From Myxococcus virescens (GTDB lineage Bacteria > Myxococcota > Myxococcia > Myxococcales > Myxococcaceae): a DNA stretch of 64,000 bases. Below, one piece after another: positions 1 to 8,436 of this stretch. Within the stretch, counting starts at the first letter, position 1, and each line of letters begins with the position of its first letter. The stretch lies in contig NZ_FNAJ01000004.1 in the NCBI RefSeq assembly GCF_900101905.1, forward strand, positions 372,001-436,000. Direction: 5' to 3'. The position numbers were made by a program, and so were the translations under genes. The notes under the pieces are model-generated. The model worked only from the letters and a program-made list of their open reading frames with translations, had not been told where the DNA came from and searched no databases.

Positions 1-306
1 CACCAACACGTGCCGCGTGACGTCCTGGATGACGGCGGGGCCACCGCCCGACAGGGAGATGGAGCGCTGGCTGCTGCGCGAGCTGGAGAGGATGGAGAAG
101 TCGTCCGACTCCGGCAGCTTCACCTGCGCGTTGGCGGGCGCGTCCACCACCACCACCGTGAGGCGGAAGGTGTCCTCGGTGCCCACCTCCGTACGGTCCG
201 CCGTCTGGTAGAAATCGAGGTCGTCCGAGGCCGCCCACGCTGGCGCGGTTGCCAGCAGGGCGAACACGGCGAACACCACGCCGAGGGCGCTACCAGTCCT
301 TCTCAT
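1..306 (-). CDS. batD: BatD-like oxygen-tolerance protein, N-terminal part (cut by window edge)
   Basis: Only the first 102 codons are inside the window. The ATG at 306-304 begins MRRTGSALG, followed by a hydrophobic stretch ending in a signal-peptidase-like site (APAWA). The mature part opens with DLDFYQTADRTEVG and a beta-rich segment, as in BatD proteins, which carry periplasmic Ig-like domains. It is the last visible gene of the MoxR/Bat operon and overlaps the TPR gene upstream by 17 bp, implying translational coupling. BatD is thought to be a membrane or periplasmic partner of the BatA/BatB VWA proteins. The assignment rests on the operon plus the N-terminus, because the C-terminal half is missing. 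Confidence 0.75.
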   Translation of the reverse strand, partial: MRRTGSALGVVFAVFALLATAPAWAASDDLDFYQTADRTEVGTEDTFRLTVVVVDAPANAQVKLPESDDFSILSSSRSSQRSISLSGGGPAVIQDVTRHVLV

Positions 307-1300
307 TCGGCTTCCTCTGCTTCTTCTTCTGCTGGAACCGCCAGAGCTGGAGGTTCTTCTCGTTCTGCTTCATCGCATCCAGCAGGCGCTCCGCCTCCTG
401 CCGATCCAGGTCCGACTGGCTGGAGCCACCGTCCGCCTCGGATTCCTCCGAGTCTTCTTCTCCCGCGCTGCCGCCGTCGCTGCCACCGTCCTGGGGCTCG
501 CCCTCTCCGTCGTCCTGTCCACCATCCGCGCCGCCGTCCGCGCCCCCGTCGCCCTTGTCCGGTGGGCCCTGCTCGCCGCCGTCCGCGCCTCCGTCAGAGC
601 CGCCGTCGCTGCCACCATCCCCGTCGCCACCGTCCGCACCGCCGTCCATGCCGCCATCGCTGGCGCCACCATCCGCGCCGCCGTCGGCACCACCGTCCGA
701 GCCACCATCGGTGCCACCGTCCTGGGGCGTGCCGCCGTCGCCCTTCGTGCCGCCGTCCTCGCCGGCATCCGGGCGCCCACCGTCACTGCCGCCGTCGTTG
801 CCACCGTCCGTGCCGCCGTCCTGGCCCTTGTCCTGCGGCGGCGGCAGGTTGCGCAACACCACCTCGTAGTTGTGGCGGGCCTGCACGTCCTGCGGGTCCA
901 GCGTGAGCGCGCGCCGGTAGGCCTTCAGCGCTTCCTGCCGGTCTCCGGTGGTCGCATGCAGGTTGCCCAGGTTGTACCAGGCCTTCTGCCGGAGGTCGGC
1001 GCGGTTGGACTCCGTCACCGACTGGAACAGCGCCTTCGCATCCGCGATGCGCCCCAGCTTGGCCATCGCGTCCGCGCGATTGAAGTCCACCGTGACGTCG
1101 TTGGGGCGCTCCTTCTTCGCGGCCTCGAACGCCTCCAGCGCTTCCTCGAACCGCCCCGCCGTGTACGCCTCGCGGCCCTGCTCCACCAGCGGGTGGCCCC
1201 GCTCCAGCGGCCCCGCGGCCCATACGGGCGACGGCAGCGCCAGCGACGTCACCAGGCCCCACGTCAGCCACCGCGCAGCGCGCGTCCTCGCGGCGCTCAT
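290..1300 (-). CDS. batC: BatC-like TPR protein with long Asp-Gly-Gly repeat tract
   Basis: This 336-residue protein has a signal peptide (about residues 1-29, ending PVWAA). TPR motifs follow at about 35-148, for example EAYTAGRFEEALEAFEAAK and KAYRRALTLDPQ. Residues 161-292 form a low-complexity tract of DGGx units, and the C-terminus is basic and Gln/Lys-rich. TPR proteins in this operon position (BatC/BatE) are thought to scaffold Bat complexes. Its ATG overlaps the batB stop (ATGA). The acidic Gly-rich tract is not part of the usual family and is probably a flexible or calcium-binding linker (inference). Confidence 0.85.
   Translation of the reverse strand: MSAARTRAARWLTWGLVTSLALPSPVWAAGPLERGHPLVEQGREAYTAGRFEEALEAFEAAKKERPNDVTVDFNRADAMAKLGRIADAKALFQSVTESNRADLRQKAWYNLGNLHATTGDRQEALKAYRRALTLDPQDVQARHNYEVVLRNLPPPQDKGQDGGTDGGNDGGSDGGRPDAGEDGGTKGDGGTPQDGGTDGGSDGGADGGADGGASDGGMDGGADGGDGDGGSDGGSDGGADGGEQGPPDKGDGGADGGADGGQDDGEGEPQDGGSDGGSAGEEDSEESEADGGSSQSDLDRQEAERLLDAMKQNEKNLQLWRFQQKKKQRKPNEKDW
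425..820 (-). repeat. In-frame tandem repeat coding for DGGx units
   Basis: About 400 bp of degenerate 12-bp units inside the TPR gene, encoding DGGT, DGGS, DGGA, DGGN and similar (residues 161-292). The repeats stay in frame throughout. Such tracts are prone to slippage, so unit number may vary between strains. Confidence 0.85.
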
Positions 1301-2358
1301 GGTGACGGCCTCCGGCGCGACGACGGCAGCAACAACATGCCCAGCGCCAGCAAGGCCAGCCCCGGGATGGCGAACGACTGGAAGCGCTCGTCGTAGCGGA
1401 CCGTCACCCGGCTCTCCAGCTCACTCTTCTGCATCTGGTCGATGCGCTCCACCACCTGCGACATGGCCACGCCACGGGGCTGGAAATAGAAGGTGCCCCC
1501 GGTGGCCTCGGCGATGGCCGTCAGCCCCGCCCGGTCCAACCGCGTAATCACCGTCTCCCCCGCGGCGTCCTTCTTGTAGTCCACGAACGCGCCGCGCCGG
1601 TCGAAGACGGGGATGGGCTCACCGGACTCCGAGCCCACGCCCACCGCCAGCACCTGCACGCCCGCATCCTTCAGCGCCTCGGTGGCCTCCGCCACGTCGC
1701 CAACCAGGTCCTCGCCGTCCGTCAGCAGGACGACCACGCGCTCCTTCGAGCCGCGGTCCGCGTTCTCCAGCACCTGCCGCGACAGCCGCAGCGCCGCGCC
1801 CACGTTGGTGCCGCCCTGGGGCATCACCTCCGGGTCCACGGCGCGCAAGAACAGCTTCACCGCCGAGTAGTCCGACGTGAGCGGGGACTGGATGAACGCA
1901 TCACCCGCGAACACCACCAGGCCCACGCGGTCGCCCTTCAGCTCGTCCAGCAGCGTGGTCAGCTCCAGCTTCGCGCGCTCCAGGCGGCTGGGCTGGATGT
2001 CCCGCGCCAGCATGGACTTGGAGGCATCCAGCGCCACCACCACGTCGATGCCGCGCCGCTTCGTCAGCTCGCTCTTGGTGCCACACTGCGGCTGCGCCAG
2101 CGCGAAGCCGAAGAGCGCCAACCCCAGGCCGTACAATCCGCCCTGCGTGGCCGGACGCCACACCGACACGCCCGGCGTGAAGCGCTCCGCGTGGCGTTCA
2201 TGCAGCAGCGCCCGCACGCGCGAGCGGCGCCGCAGCGCCCCCACCAGCGCGAGCAGGCCCAGCGTCATGCCCGCGAGCACGAACAGCAGGAAGAGGGGCT
2301 GCGCGAGCCCCGCCTGGTAACCGAGCACGGTGAAGCGCCAGGGTTCCACGGGCGTCAC
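1297..2358 (-). CDS. batB: BatB-like VWA-domain membrane protein
   Basis: A 353-residue protein if started at GTG 2358, which overlaps the batA stop as GTGA; longer upstream extensions in this frame look non-coding. Hydrophobic segments at about 22-42 and 74-90 are followed by a von Willebrand A domain with MIDAS motif DASKS (111-115), a later TDGED loop and a C-terminal membrane helix (FAIPGLALLALGMLLL). This is the BatB layout: two N-terminal helices, a periplasmic VWA domain and a C-terminal anchor. It is cotranscribed with batA and the TPR gene and probably acts with the MoxR ATPase in envelope or stress functions. Confidence 0.9.
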   Translation of the reverse strand: MTPVEPWRFTVLGYQAGLAQPLFLLFVLAGMTLGLLALVGALRRRSRVRALLHERHAERFTPGVSVWRPATQGGLYGLGLALFGFALAQPQCGTKSELTKRRGIDVVVALDASKSMLARDIQPSRLERAKLELTTLLDELKGDRVGLVVFAGDAFIQSPLTSDYSAVKLFLRAVDPEVMPQGGTNVGAALRLSRQVLENADRGSKERVVVLLTDGEDLVGDVAEATEALKDAGVQVLAVGVGSESGEPIPVFDRRGAFVDYKKDAAGETVITRLDRAGLTAIAEATGGTFYFQPRGVAMSQVVERIDQMQKSELESRVTVRYDERFQSFAIPGLALLALGMLLLPSSRRRPSP

Positions 2359-3365
2359 GGGAAGACCCTCAGGAAGGAGGCGCGCAGGAGCAGCTCCAGC
2401 GCGGCGAGGCCGAAGGCGGCCAGGAGGAAGGGATGGAACTCCTCGCGGTAGGTGGCGCTGGCGCCGCCCTCCATCAGCTTCGAGCGCTCCAACGAATCGA
2501 GCACCTTCTGGAGTCCCTCTCGCAGCTGCTCCGGGTCCGTGGCGCGGTAGTACTCGCCGCCAGTGCGGTCCGCGATGTCCTGCATCAGCTCCGGGTTGAT
2601 GGGAATCTCCGTGTCGCGCCACACGGTGTTGCCGAACAGGTCCGTGCCCTGCGGGAAGGGCACCTTGCCGCCCTTGCCCACCAGAATCGTGTAGATGGGC
2701 ACCTTCAGCGCCTGGGCCATGTTCGCCGAGTCCATGGGCGAAATCTTCCCGGAGTTGTTGTCGCCGTCGGTGATGAGCACCACCACCCGGCTCTTCGCCT
2801 CCGAGTCCCGCAGGCGGTTGAGGGACGTGGCCAGCGCGTCACCAATGGCCGTGCCGTCCTCCAGCACGCGCGTGCGCAGCTGCTTCACCACTTCCTTCAG
2901 CACGCCGTAGTCCAGCGTCAGCGGCGCCTGCGTGTACGCCGCGCCCGCGAATACCACCAGGCCGATGCGGTCATTCACCCGGTTGGCGATGAACTCGCTC
3001 AGCACTTCCTTGGCGACGTGCATGCGGTTCTGCGGACGGAAGTCACCGGCCTCCATCGACGTGGACAGGTCCAACGCCACCACGATGTCGATGCCCTCCA
3101 CCGACAAGTCCCGCACGCGCGAGTCACGCACCTGCGGCCGGGCGATGGCCAGCACCGCCGCCGTCACCGCCGCCACGCGAAGCAGCGGCAGCAGCGGCAG
3201 CAGGTACGCGCGGAAGCCGCGGCCCCCCCGGGCGAAGACATGCGCCGCGGAGAAGCGCAGCGTGGCGCGGGCGCGCCGCTCCCGCCACGCCTGCCAGAGC
3301 AGCAGCGGCACGAGCAGCAGCCCCCAGAGCGCCTCGGGGTTATTGAACGCGGGGAGCGGCGGCAT
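2355..3365 (-). CDS. batA: BatA-like VWA-domain membrane protein
   Basis: The ATG at 3365 (MPPLPAFNNPEALWG) gives 336 residues and places the membrane helix right after the start; the in-frame extension upstream is Arg/Thr-rich and unlikely to be real. Hydrophobic segments at about 11-25 and 53-75 precede a VWA domain with MIDAS DLSTS (99-103), TDGDNNSG and a C-terminal helix. The start lies 26 bp inside the preceding gene. BatA and BatB are paralogues expected to work together at the inner membrane. Confidence 0.9.
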   Translation of the reverse strand: MPPLPAFNNPEALWGLLLVPLLLWQAWRERRARATLRFSAAHVFARGGRGFRAYLLPLLPLLRVAAVTAAVLAIARPQVRDSRVRDLSVEGIDIVVALDLSTSMEAGDFRPQNRMHVAKEVLSEFIANRVNDRIGLVVFAGAAYTQAPLTLDYGVLKEVVKQLRTRVLEDGTAIGDALATSLNRLRDSEAKSRVVVLITDGDNNSGKISPMDSANMAQALKVPIYTILVGKGGKVPFPQGTDLFGNTVWRDTEIPINPELMQDIADRTGGEYYRATDPEQLREGLQKVLDSLERSKLMEGGASATYREEFHPFLLAAFGLAALELLLRASFLRVFP

Positions 3366-4350
3366 TGTCGGGAGCCTGGGGCGGCGGTGGCGGAACGTAC
3401 GTCGTGTCGATGAGCGAGTAGCCGAAGGCCAGCGCGTCGCGGCAGGCGTCAGCGGAGGCATCCGCGCGTGCGTACTTCACCATGTCCGACTCGGACACGA
3501 AGCGCATCAGCTTGTCCTCCGGCAGCCCCGGCGTGGACATGCGCCGCAGCGACGCCATCAGCTCGGAGCTGGTGCACTCCAGCGCCTCGAAGCCGTAGCG
3601 CTCGCCCAGGTAGCCCCGGACGATTTCGGACAGCCGGAAGTAGAAGTCCTTCACCCGGCCGCGCGAGGGCAGGTCCTCCGCCTTCAGCGCGTCCAGCGCC
3701 TTGCGGGTGCGCACGTCCAGGGGCAGCGCCGGCACCACCTCCACATGCTTGGGCCGGTTCCTCCACCAGCGGAAGAGCACCCACGCCAGCAGCGCCGCCG
3801 CCAGCACGCCCAGCACCGTGAGCACCAGGCGCCACGAACGGATGGGCACCTCCTCCGGCGGCTTGTAGTCGAAGAGGTCCGCGCCCTGCCCCTCCGCGTC
3901 CGGCGGCAGCGTGGACGTCACCTCCACCGTGCGGCCCGGCACTGTGAACGCCTTGGGCCCCTCCGGCGTGGCCACGTCGAAGGGCAGCGCCGGCACCGCC
4001 ACCGAGCCCAGGGCGAAGGCGGACATCCGCACCCGGAACGTGGTGGTCGCAGAGTCCTGCCCGTCCTGGCGCTGGCGCGTCTGGTCCAGGAACTCGAAGT
4101 CCCCCGTCTCCTGGGGCACCTTCAGCTCGTAGCGGTGGTCCTTCGGATGGGTGATGACCACCTCGTAGACGAAGGGGTCACCGATGCGGACCTGCTCCGG
4201 CTCCAGCCGCACGGACAGGTTCCGCGGTTCGACCTGCTCCGTCGTCGCGGCCGCCGGTGCAGGGGCCGGAGCCTGGGCCCACGCCGGAGCCGCCACCACC
4301 AGCGCCGCCACCACGAGCCACACCGTCAACAGGGGGATGAGCCGGTTCAT
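3340..4350 (-). CDS. Single-pass membrane protein of the MoxR/Bat operon (BatD/DUF4381-like)
   Basis: This 336-residue protein has a signal peptide (ending APAWAQA), a Pro/Ala linker, a beta-rich extracytoplasmic domain (about 45-165), one membrane helix (about 181-201, LVLTVLGVLAAALLAWVLF) and a cytoplasmic helical region containing FYFRLSEIVRGYLGERYG. That last part resembles the C-terminal regions of DUF4381 or BatD-type proteins. It lies between DUF58 and batA with overlaps on both sides (ATGA upstream). The precise family is not certain from the sequence alone. Confidence 0.8.
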   Translation of the reverse strand: MNRLIPLLTVWLVVAALVVAAPAWAQAPAPAPAAATTEQVEPRNLSVRLEPEQVRIGDPFVYEVVITHPKDHRYELKVPQETGDFEFLDQTRQRQDGQDSATTTFRVRMSAFALGSVAVPALPFDVATPEGPKAFTVPGRTVEVTSTLPPDAEGQGADLFDYKPPEEVPIRSWRLVLTVLGVLAAALLAWVLFRWWRNRPKHVEVVPALPLDVRTRKALDALKAEDLPSRGRVKDFYFRLSEIVRGYLGERYGFEALECTSSELMASLRRMSTPGLPEDKLMRFVSESDMVKYARADASADACRDALAFGYSLIDTTYVPPPPPQAPDNAAAPRVQ

Positions 4351-5228
4351 GCCGCCATCCTCCGGGCCCGCGCGCGGAAGAAGTTCGCCAGCGCCTTGCC
4401 GTGGTCATCACCCGCGCGCAGCTCCACGTGGTCCAGCTCCAGCTTCTTGAACAGCTTGCGCCGCTCGTCGCGCGCGGCCTGCATGGCCCGGGCGAAGCGG
4501 CCCCGCACGCGCGGGTCGCTGGTGTCGACGACGAAGCGCTCGCCCGTCTCCGGGTCCTCCATGTCCACCAGGCCCAGCCGGGGAAAGGCCTCCTCCAACG
4601 GGTCCGCCACCACCACCGGCACCAGGTCGTGCTTGCGCCCCACCAGCCGCAGCGGCTTCTCGTAGTCGTGCGCCTGGAAGTCGGAGATGAGGAACGTCAC
4701 CGCCTTCCGCTTCGCCACCCGCGTCAGGTAGTTGAGCCCCGCGGCCAGGTCCGTCCCACGCCCCTGCGGCTGGAACGTGAGGATGTCGCTCACCAGCCGC
4801 AGCACGTGCGTGCGGCCCTTGCGCGGCGGCACCACCTTCTCCACCCGGTCCGAGAAGAGGACGAGCCCCACCCGGTCATTGTTGGCGATGGCACTGAAAG
4901 CAATCTGCGCTGCGACCTCCGCGGCGATCTCCGACTTGGTGCGCTCGCGCGAGCCGAACTCCTTCGACGCGGAGACGTCCACCACCAGCATCACCGTCAG
5001 CTCGCGCTCCTCGGTGAAGACCTTGACGTAGGCCTCATCCATGCGCGCGGTGACGTTCCAGTCGATGATGCGAATCTCATCACCGGGCTGGTACTGGCGC
5101 ACCTCGGAGAAGGCCATGCCCCGGCCCTTGAAGACCGAATGGTACTGGCCGGCGAGCATGTCGGAGACCACCTTGCGGGTGCGAATCTCCAGCTTGCGAA
5201 TGCGGCGGATGAGGTCCTTGGGAAGCAC
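4347..5228 (-). CDS. DUF58 domain protein (VWA-like partner of MoxR)
   Basis: A 293-residue soluble protein carrying the DUF58 signature: YQPGDEIRIIDWNVTAR (about 46-62), then a VWA-like core beginning VMLVVDVSASKEFGS. DUF58 proteins are almost always encoded next to MoxR-type AAA+ ATPases and are presumed clients or adaptors. The gene sits 30 bp downstream of moxR and overlaps the next gene as ATGA. The MIDAS is DVSAS, so a metal site is likely. Confidence 0.92.
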   Translation of the reverse strand: MLPKDLIRRIRKLEIRTRKVVSDMLAGQYHSVFKGRGMAFSEVRQYQPGDEIRIIDWNVTARMDEAYVKVFTEERELTVMLVVDVSASKEFGSRERTKSEIAAEVAAQIAFSAIANNDRVGLVLFSDRVEKVVPPRKGRTHVLRLVSDILTFQPQGRGTDLAAGLNYLTRVAKRKAVTFLISDFQAHDYEKPLRLVGRKHDLVPVVVADPLEEAFPRLGLVDMEDPETGERFVVDTSDPRVRGRFARAMQAARDERRKLFKKLELDHVELRAGDDHGKALANFFRARARRMAA

Positions 5229-5258
5229 GGGGCGCCTGGCGGGCTCGAGGAGGAAGGG

Positions 5259-6248
<990 letters not shown>

Positions 6249-6443
6249 GTCGCCTCGTGTCGGACTGGCGGCGGGCAGCCTAGGGTTTACAGGGTATCCG
6301 GCTCAACACCGCTGAGGGCCGCGCATTCCAGTATGTTGCCCGTCCGTCCGCCCCTCCTGGAGTGTCCTCCCCATGTACCACTCACAGCCGCCACGCCAAC
6401 CCCTGTTCCACTCCCGGCGGACGCCGGTGCCGAGGAAGCCGGC

Positions 6444-7335
6444 ATGAAGGCCCCCTCGGTGGGGCCGGTGGAAGCCGCGCTGCTGGCCCAACTGGCCCCG
6501 GCGGTGGTCGCGACGGTTCACTGGTTGCCGGGCGGCGGGGCCCTCCGGGTCCTGGAGGCGGGCGCCGGCCCCACGGTGGTGTTGCTCCACGGGCGAGGCG
6601 GCGCGGCCTCCCAGTGGTTCACCTACCTGACGGTCCTCGCCCGGAGCCACCGCGTGCTGGCGGTGGACCTGCCGGGCTTCGGCATGTCGTCCCCCCCCCG
6701 AAGGCCCGCTGGCCACCGGCGAGGACGCGGCGGCCTTCTTCACCGCCCCCATCGAGGCGCTGCTGTCCCAGCTCGCCCCGGGCCCGGTGGCCGTGGTGGG
6801 CCACTCGCTGGGCGGGCTCGTGGCGCTGGAGCTCGCGCTGCGCGGCCGGGTGCCCGTGGAGCGGCTGGCCCTGGTGGATGCCATGGGCCTGGGCCCGGAG
6901 ATGGAGCGAAAAGCCCGCCTCTTCTTCCGCGCCGGTCCCGAACGGCTGGCGCGCTCGCTAGGGCCATGGGCCTGGGCCCAGCTGATGCCGCCGCCCCCGA
7001 CGCCGCTGGGTGAGCGGCTGGGCGCCCTGGAGTACGAGCTGCACACCCGCCCGGGCGCCAGCCCCGACGCCACGCGGGCCTTCAACCGGCTCGTGCCCGT
7101 GGCCGGCCCTGTCTTTCATCGCGCGGAAAAGCTCGACGCCATCACGGCGCCGGTGCTGCTCGTCTGGGGTGAGCACGAGGACACCCTGCCCGTCTCCATC
7201 GCCGAGCGGGCGGCGCGGCGCCTTCCCCGGGCCCGGCTCCTGCGCCTGGACGCGGGCCACAGCCCCCACCAGGAACATCCGGAGCGCGTGCTCCCCGAGC
7301 TGAAGGCGTTCCTCGCCGCGCCCCAGGAGCGCTAG
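6444..7335 (+). pseudogene. Alpha/beta hydrolase, frameshifted at a C9 tract
   Basis: Two reading frames together give one alpha/beta-hydrolase of about 296 residues. The first part has the oxyanion segment VVLLHGRGGAASQWF and VDLPGFGMSS. The second frame has the nucleophile elbow GHSLGG, the acid region LLVWGEHEDTLPV and the catalytic His region DAGHSPHQEHP. The frame changes at nine consecutive C at 6691-6699; removing one C restores a continuous protein. The ATG at 6444 has GAGGA 7 nt upstream. It may be a true pseudogene, a phase-variable tract or a sequencing error. All catalytic elements survive in the combined frames. Confidence 0.75.
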
Positions 7336-7486
7336 CGCACGCACGGCAGACAGGCGGCCGACGACGTTCGGGTGACACGGACTGGTCCGGCGGTCGGAGC
7401 TCGTCCTGGCGGCGCTTGTCCTGGCCGTCCTGGATGGCGACCGTCCCGTCGTGTCATCCAGGGACACCGCCGCCAGGGAGGCTGCC

Positions 7487-7834
7487 ATGAATCACAAGAC
7501 GCACGAGCGCCATGACCACGTCCATGCCAAGGGCTGTGGCCACCCCGCCATCCAGCACCAGGACCACGTGGACTATCTGCACGACGGGCACCTGCACCAC
7601 CCGCACTCGGACCACACGGACGAGTGCACGCTCGCCGAAGACGCGCGCAACCCCGCGCAATGCACGCCGCAGCATGCCTGTGGTGCCCATGAAGCCACGC
7701 ACCGTCACGGCCCCTCGTGTGGCCACGCGGCCGCGCCGCACGGGGACCACGTGGACTATCTCGTGGACGGCCACCTGCATCACCCGCATGACGGCCACTG
7801 CGATGACCACGGCAAGGTGCAGGTCCTGAGCTGA
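7487..7834 (+). CDS. Small His-rich putative metal-binding protein
   Basis: A 115-residue protein with very high His, Asp and Cys content. The start is ATG 7487 with AGGGAGG 5 nt upstream. Two internal copies share GCGH/SCGH, then DHVDYL.DGHLHHPH, so the gene contains a duplication. The His/Cys clusters suggest zinc or other metal binding or storage. There is no signal peptide or membrane helix. Similar short His-rich proteins are common in proteobacteria without a firm function. It is convergent with the thioredoxin gene. Confidence 0.8.
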   Translation: MNHKTHERHDHVHAKGCGHPAIQHQDHVDYLHDGHLHHPHSDHTDECTLAEDARNPAQCTPQHACGAHEATHRHGPSCGHAAAPHGDHVDYLVDGHLHHPHDGHCDDHGKVQVLS

Positions 7835-7854
7835 AACGAAGACGTGGCGGAAGA

Positions 7855-7871
7855 CCTCTCCCCCCGAGAGG
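7855..7871. terminator. Possible bidirectional hairpin terminator
   Basis: CCTCTC-CCCCC-GAGAGG forms a perfect 6-bp stem between the convergent His-rich gene and thioredoxin gene. There is no long T-run, so it is a candidate only. Confidence 0.4.
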
Positions 7872-7908
7872 CCCCGCCCGTCTTCACGCTGCACAGAGGC
7901 GTGCCGTC

Positions 7909-8295
7909 TCAGGCCTGGGACGGCGCGCCCTGCTGCGCCTGGCGATCCACCAGTTGTTTGCGCACCTCGTTCATGTCGAGCGCGCGCACCTGGCGGATGA
8001 GGTCATCCAGCGCGTTGGCTGGCAGCGCTCCCGCCTGTTCGAACAACATGATGCCGTCACGGAAGACCATCAGCGTGGGGATGGAGCGGATGGCGAAAGC
8101 CCCCGCGAGTTCCACCTCTGCGTCGGTGTCGAGCTTGCCGAAGACGAGGTCCGGATTCTTCGCGCTCGCCTGTTCGAACACAGGTGAGAAGGTGCGGCAC
8201 GGTGCGCACCACTCGGCCCACCAGTCGAGGAGGACGATTCCCTCCTTCGAGACGATTTCCTTGAAGTTGGCTTTGGTGATGTCGATGGTTGCCAT
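7909..8295 (-). CDS. Thioredoxin family protein
   Basis: A 128-residue thioredoxin fold protein with active site WCAPC (residues 29-33), DWWAEW before it, and the cis-proline segment SIPTLMVF. It should act as a cytoplasmic dithiol reductant, as no signal peptide is present. It is about 20 residues longer than a classical thioredoxin because of a Gln/Ala-rich tail. The start codon and the ribosome-binding region lie inside a long inverted repeat (see the hairpin feature), which could limit translation. Confidence 0.93.
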   Translation of the reverse strand: MATIDITKANFKEIVSKEGIVLLDWWAEWCAPCRTFSPVFEQASAKNPDLVFGKLDTDAEVELAGAFAIRSIPTLMVFRDGIMLFEQAGALPANALDDLIRQVRALDMNEVRKQLVDRQAQQGAPSQA

Positions 8296-8345
8296 GCCCT
8301 GACACTGGGCCCTCCCCCCCGGAGGCGCCAGTGTCAGGACATGGC
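8291..8345 (-). promoter_or_regulatory. Long hairpin enclosing the thioredoxin ribosome site and start codon
   Basis: Arms 8291-8308 and 8328-8345 are complementary over 18 bp with one G-U-type mismatch in the mRNA; the inner 11 bp (CCTGACACTGG/CCAGTGTCAGG) are perfect. The loop holds a further CCTCC/GGAGG stem. On the thioredoxin mRNA the purine-rich Shine-Dalgarno region and the AUG at 8295 are both inside the structure. It could also be the terminator of the upstream gene (end 8437), or do both. Confidence 0.6.
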
Positions 8346-8436
8346 CAGCCAGGCTCCCCCCAGGGCCCGGCTCCCAGTCACCTCCAGCCCAGCGCGGCGG
8401 CCCATGACGGGTGGGCCGCCGGGACAGCGGGCGGGC

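Noticed and set aside
290..1300. DGGx repeats as an RTX-type calcium toxin
   Set aside because: The units are 4 residues, not GGxGxDxUx nonamers, and the protein has TPRs in a Bat operon.
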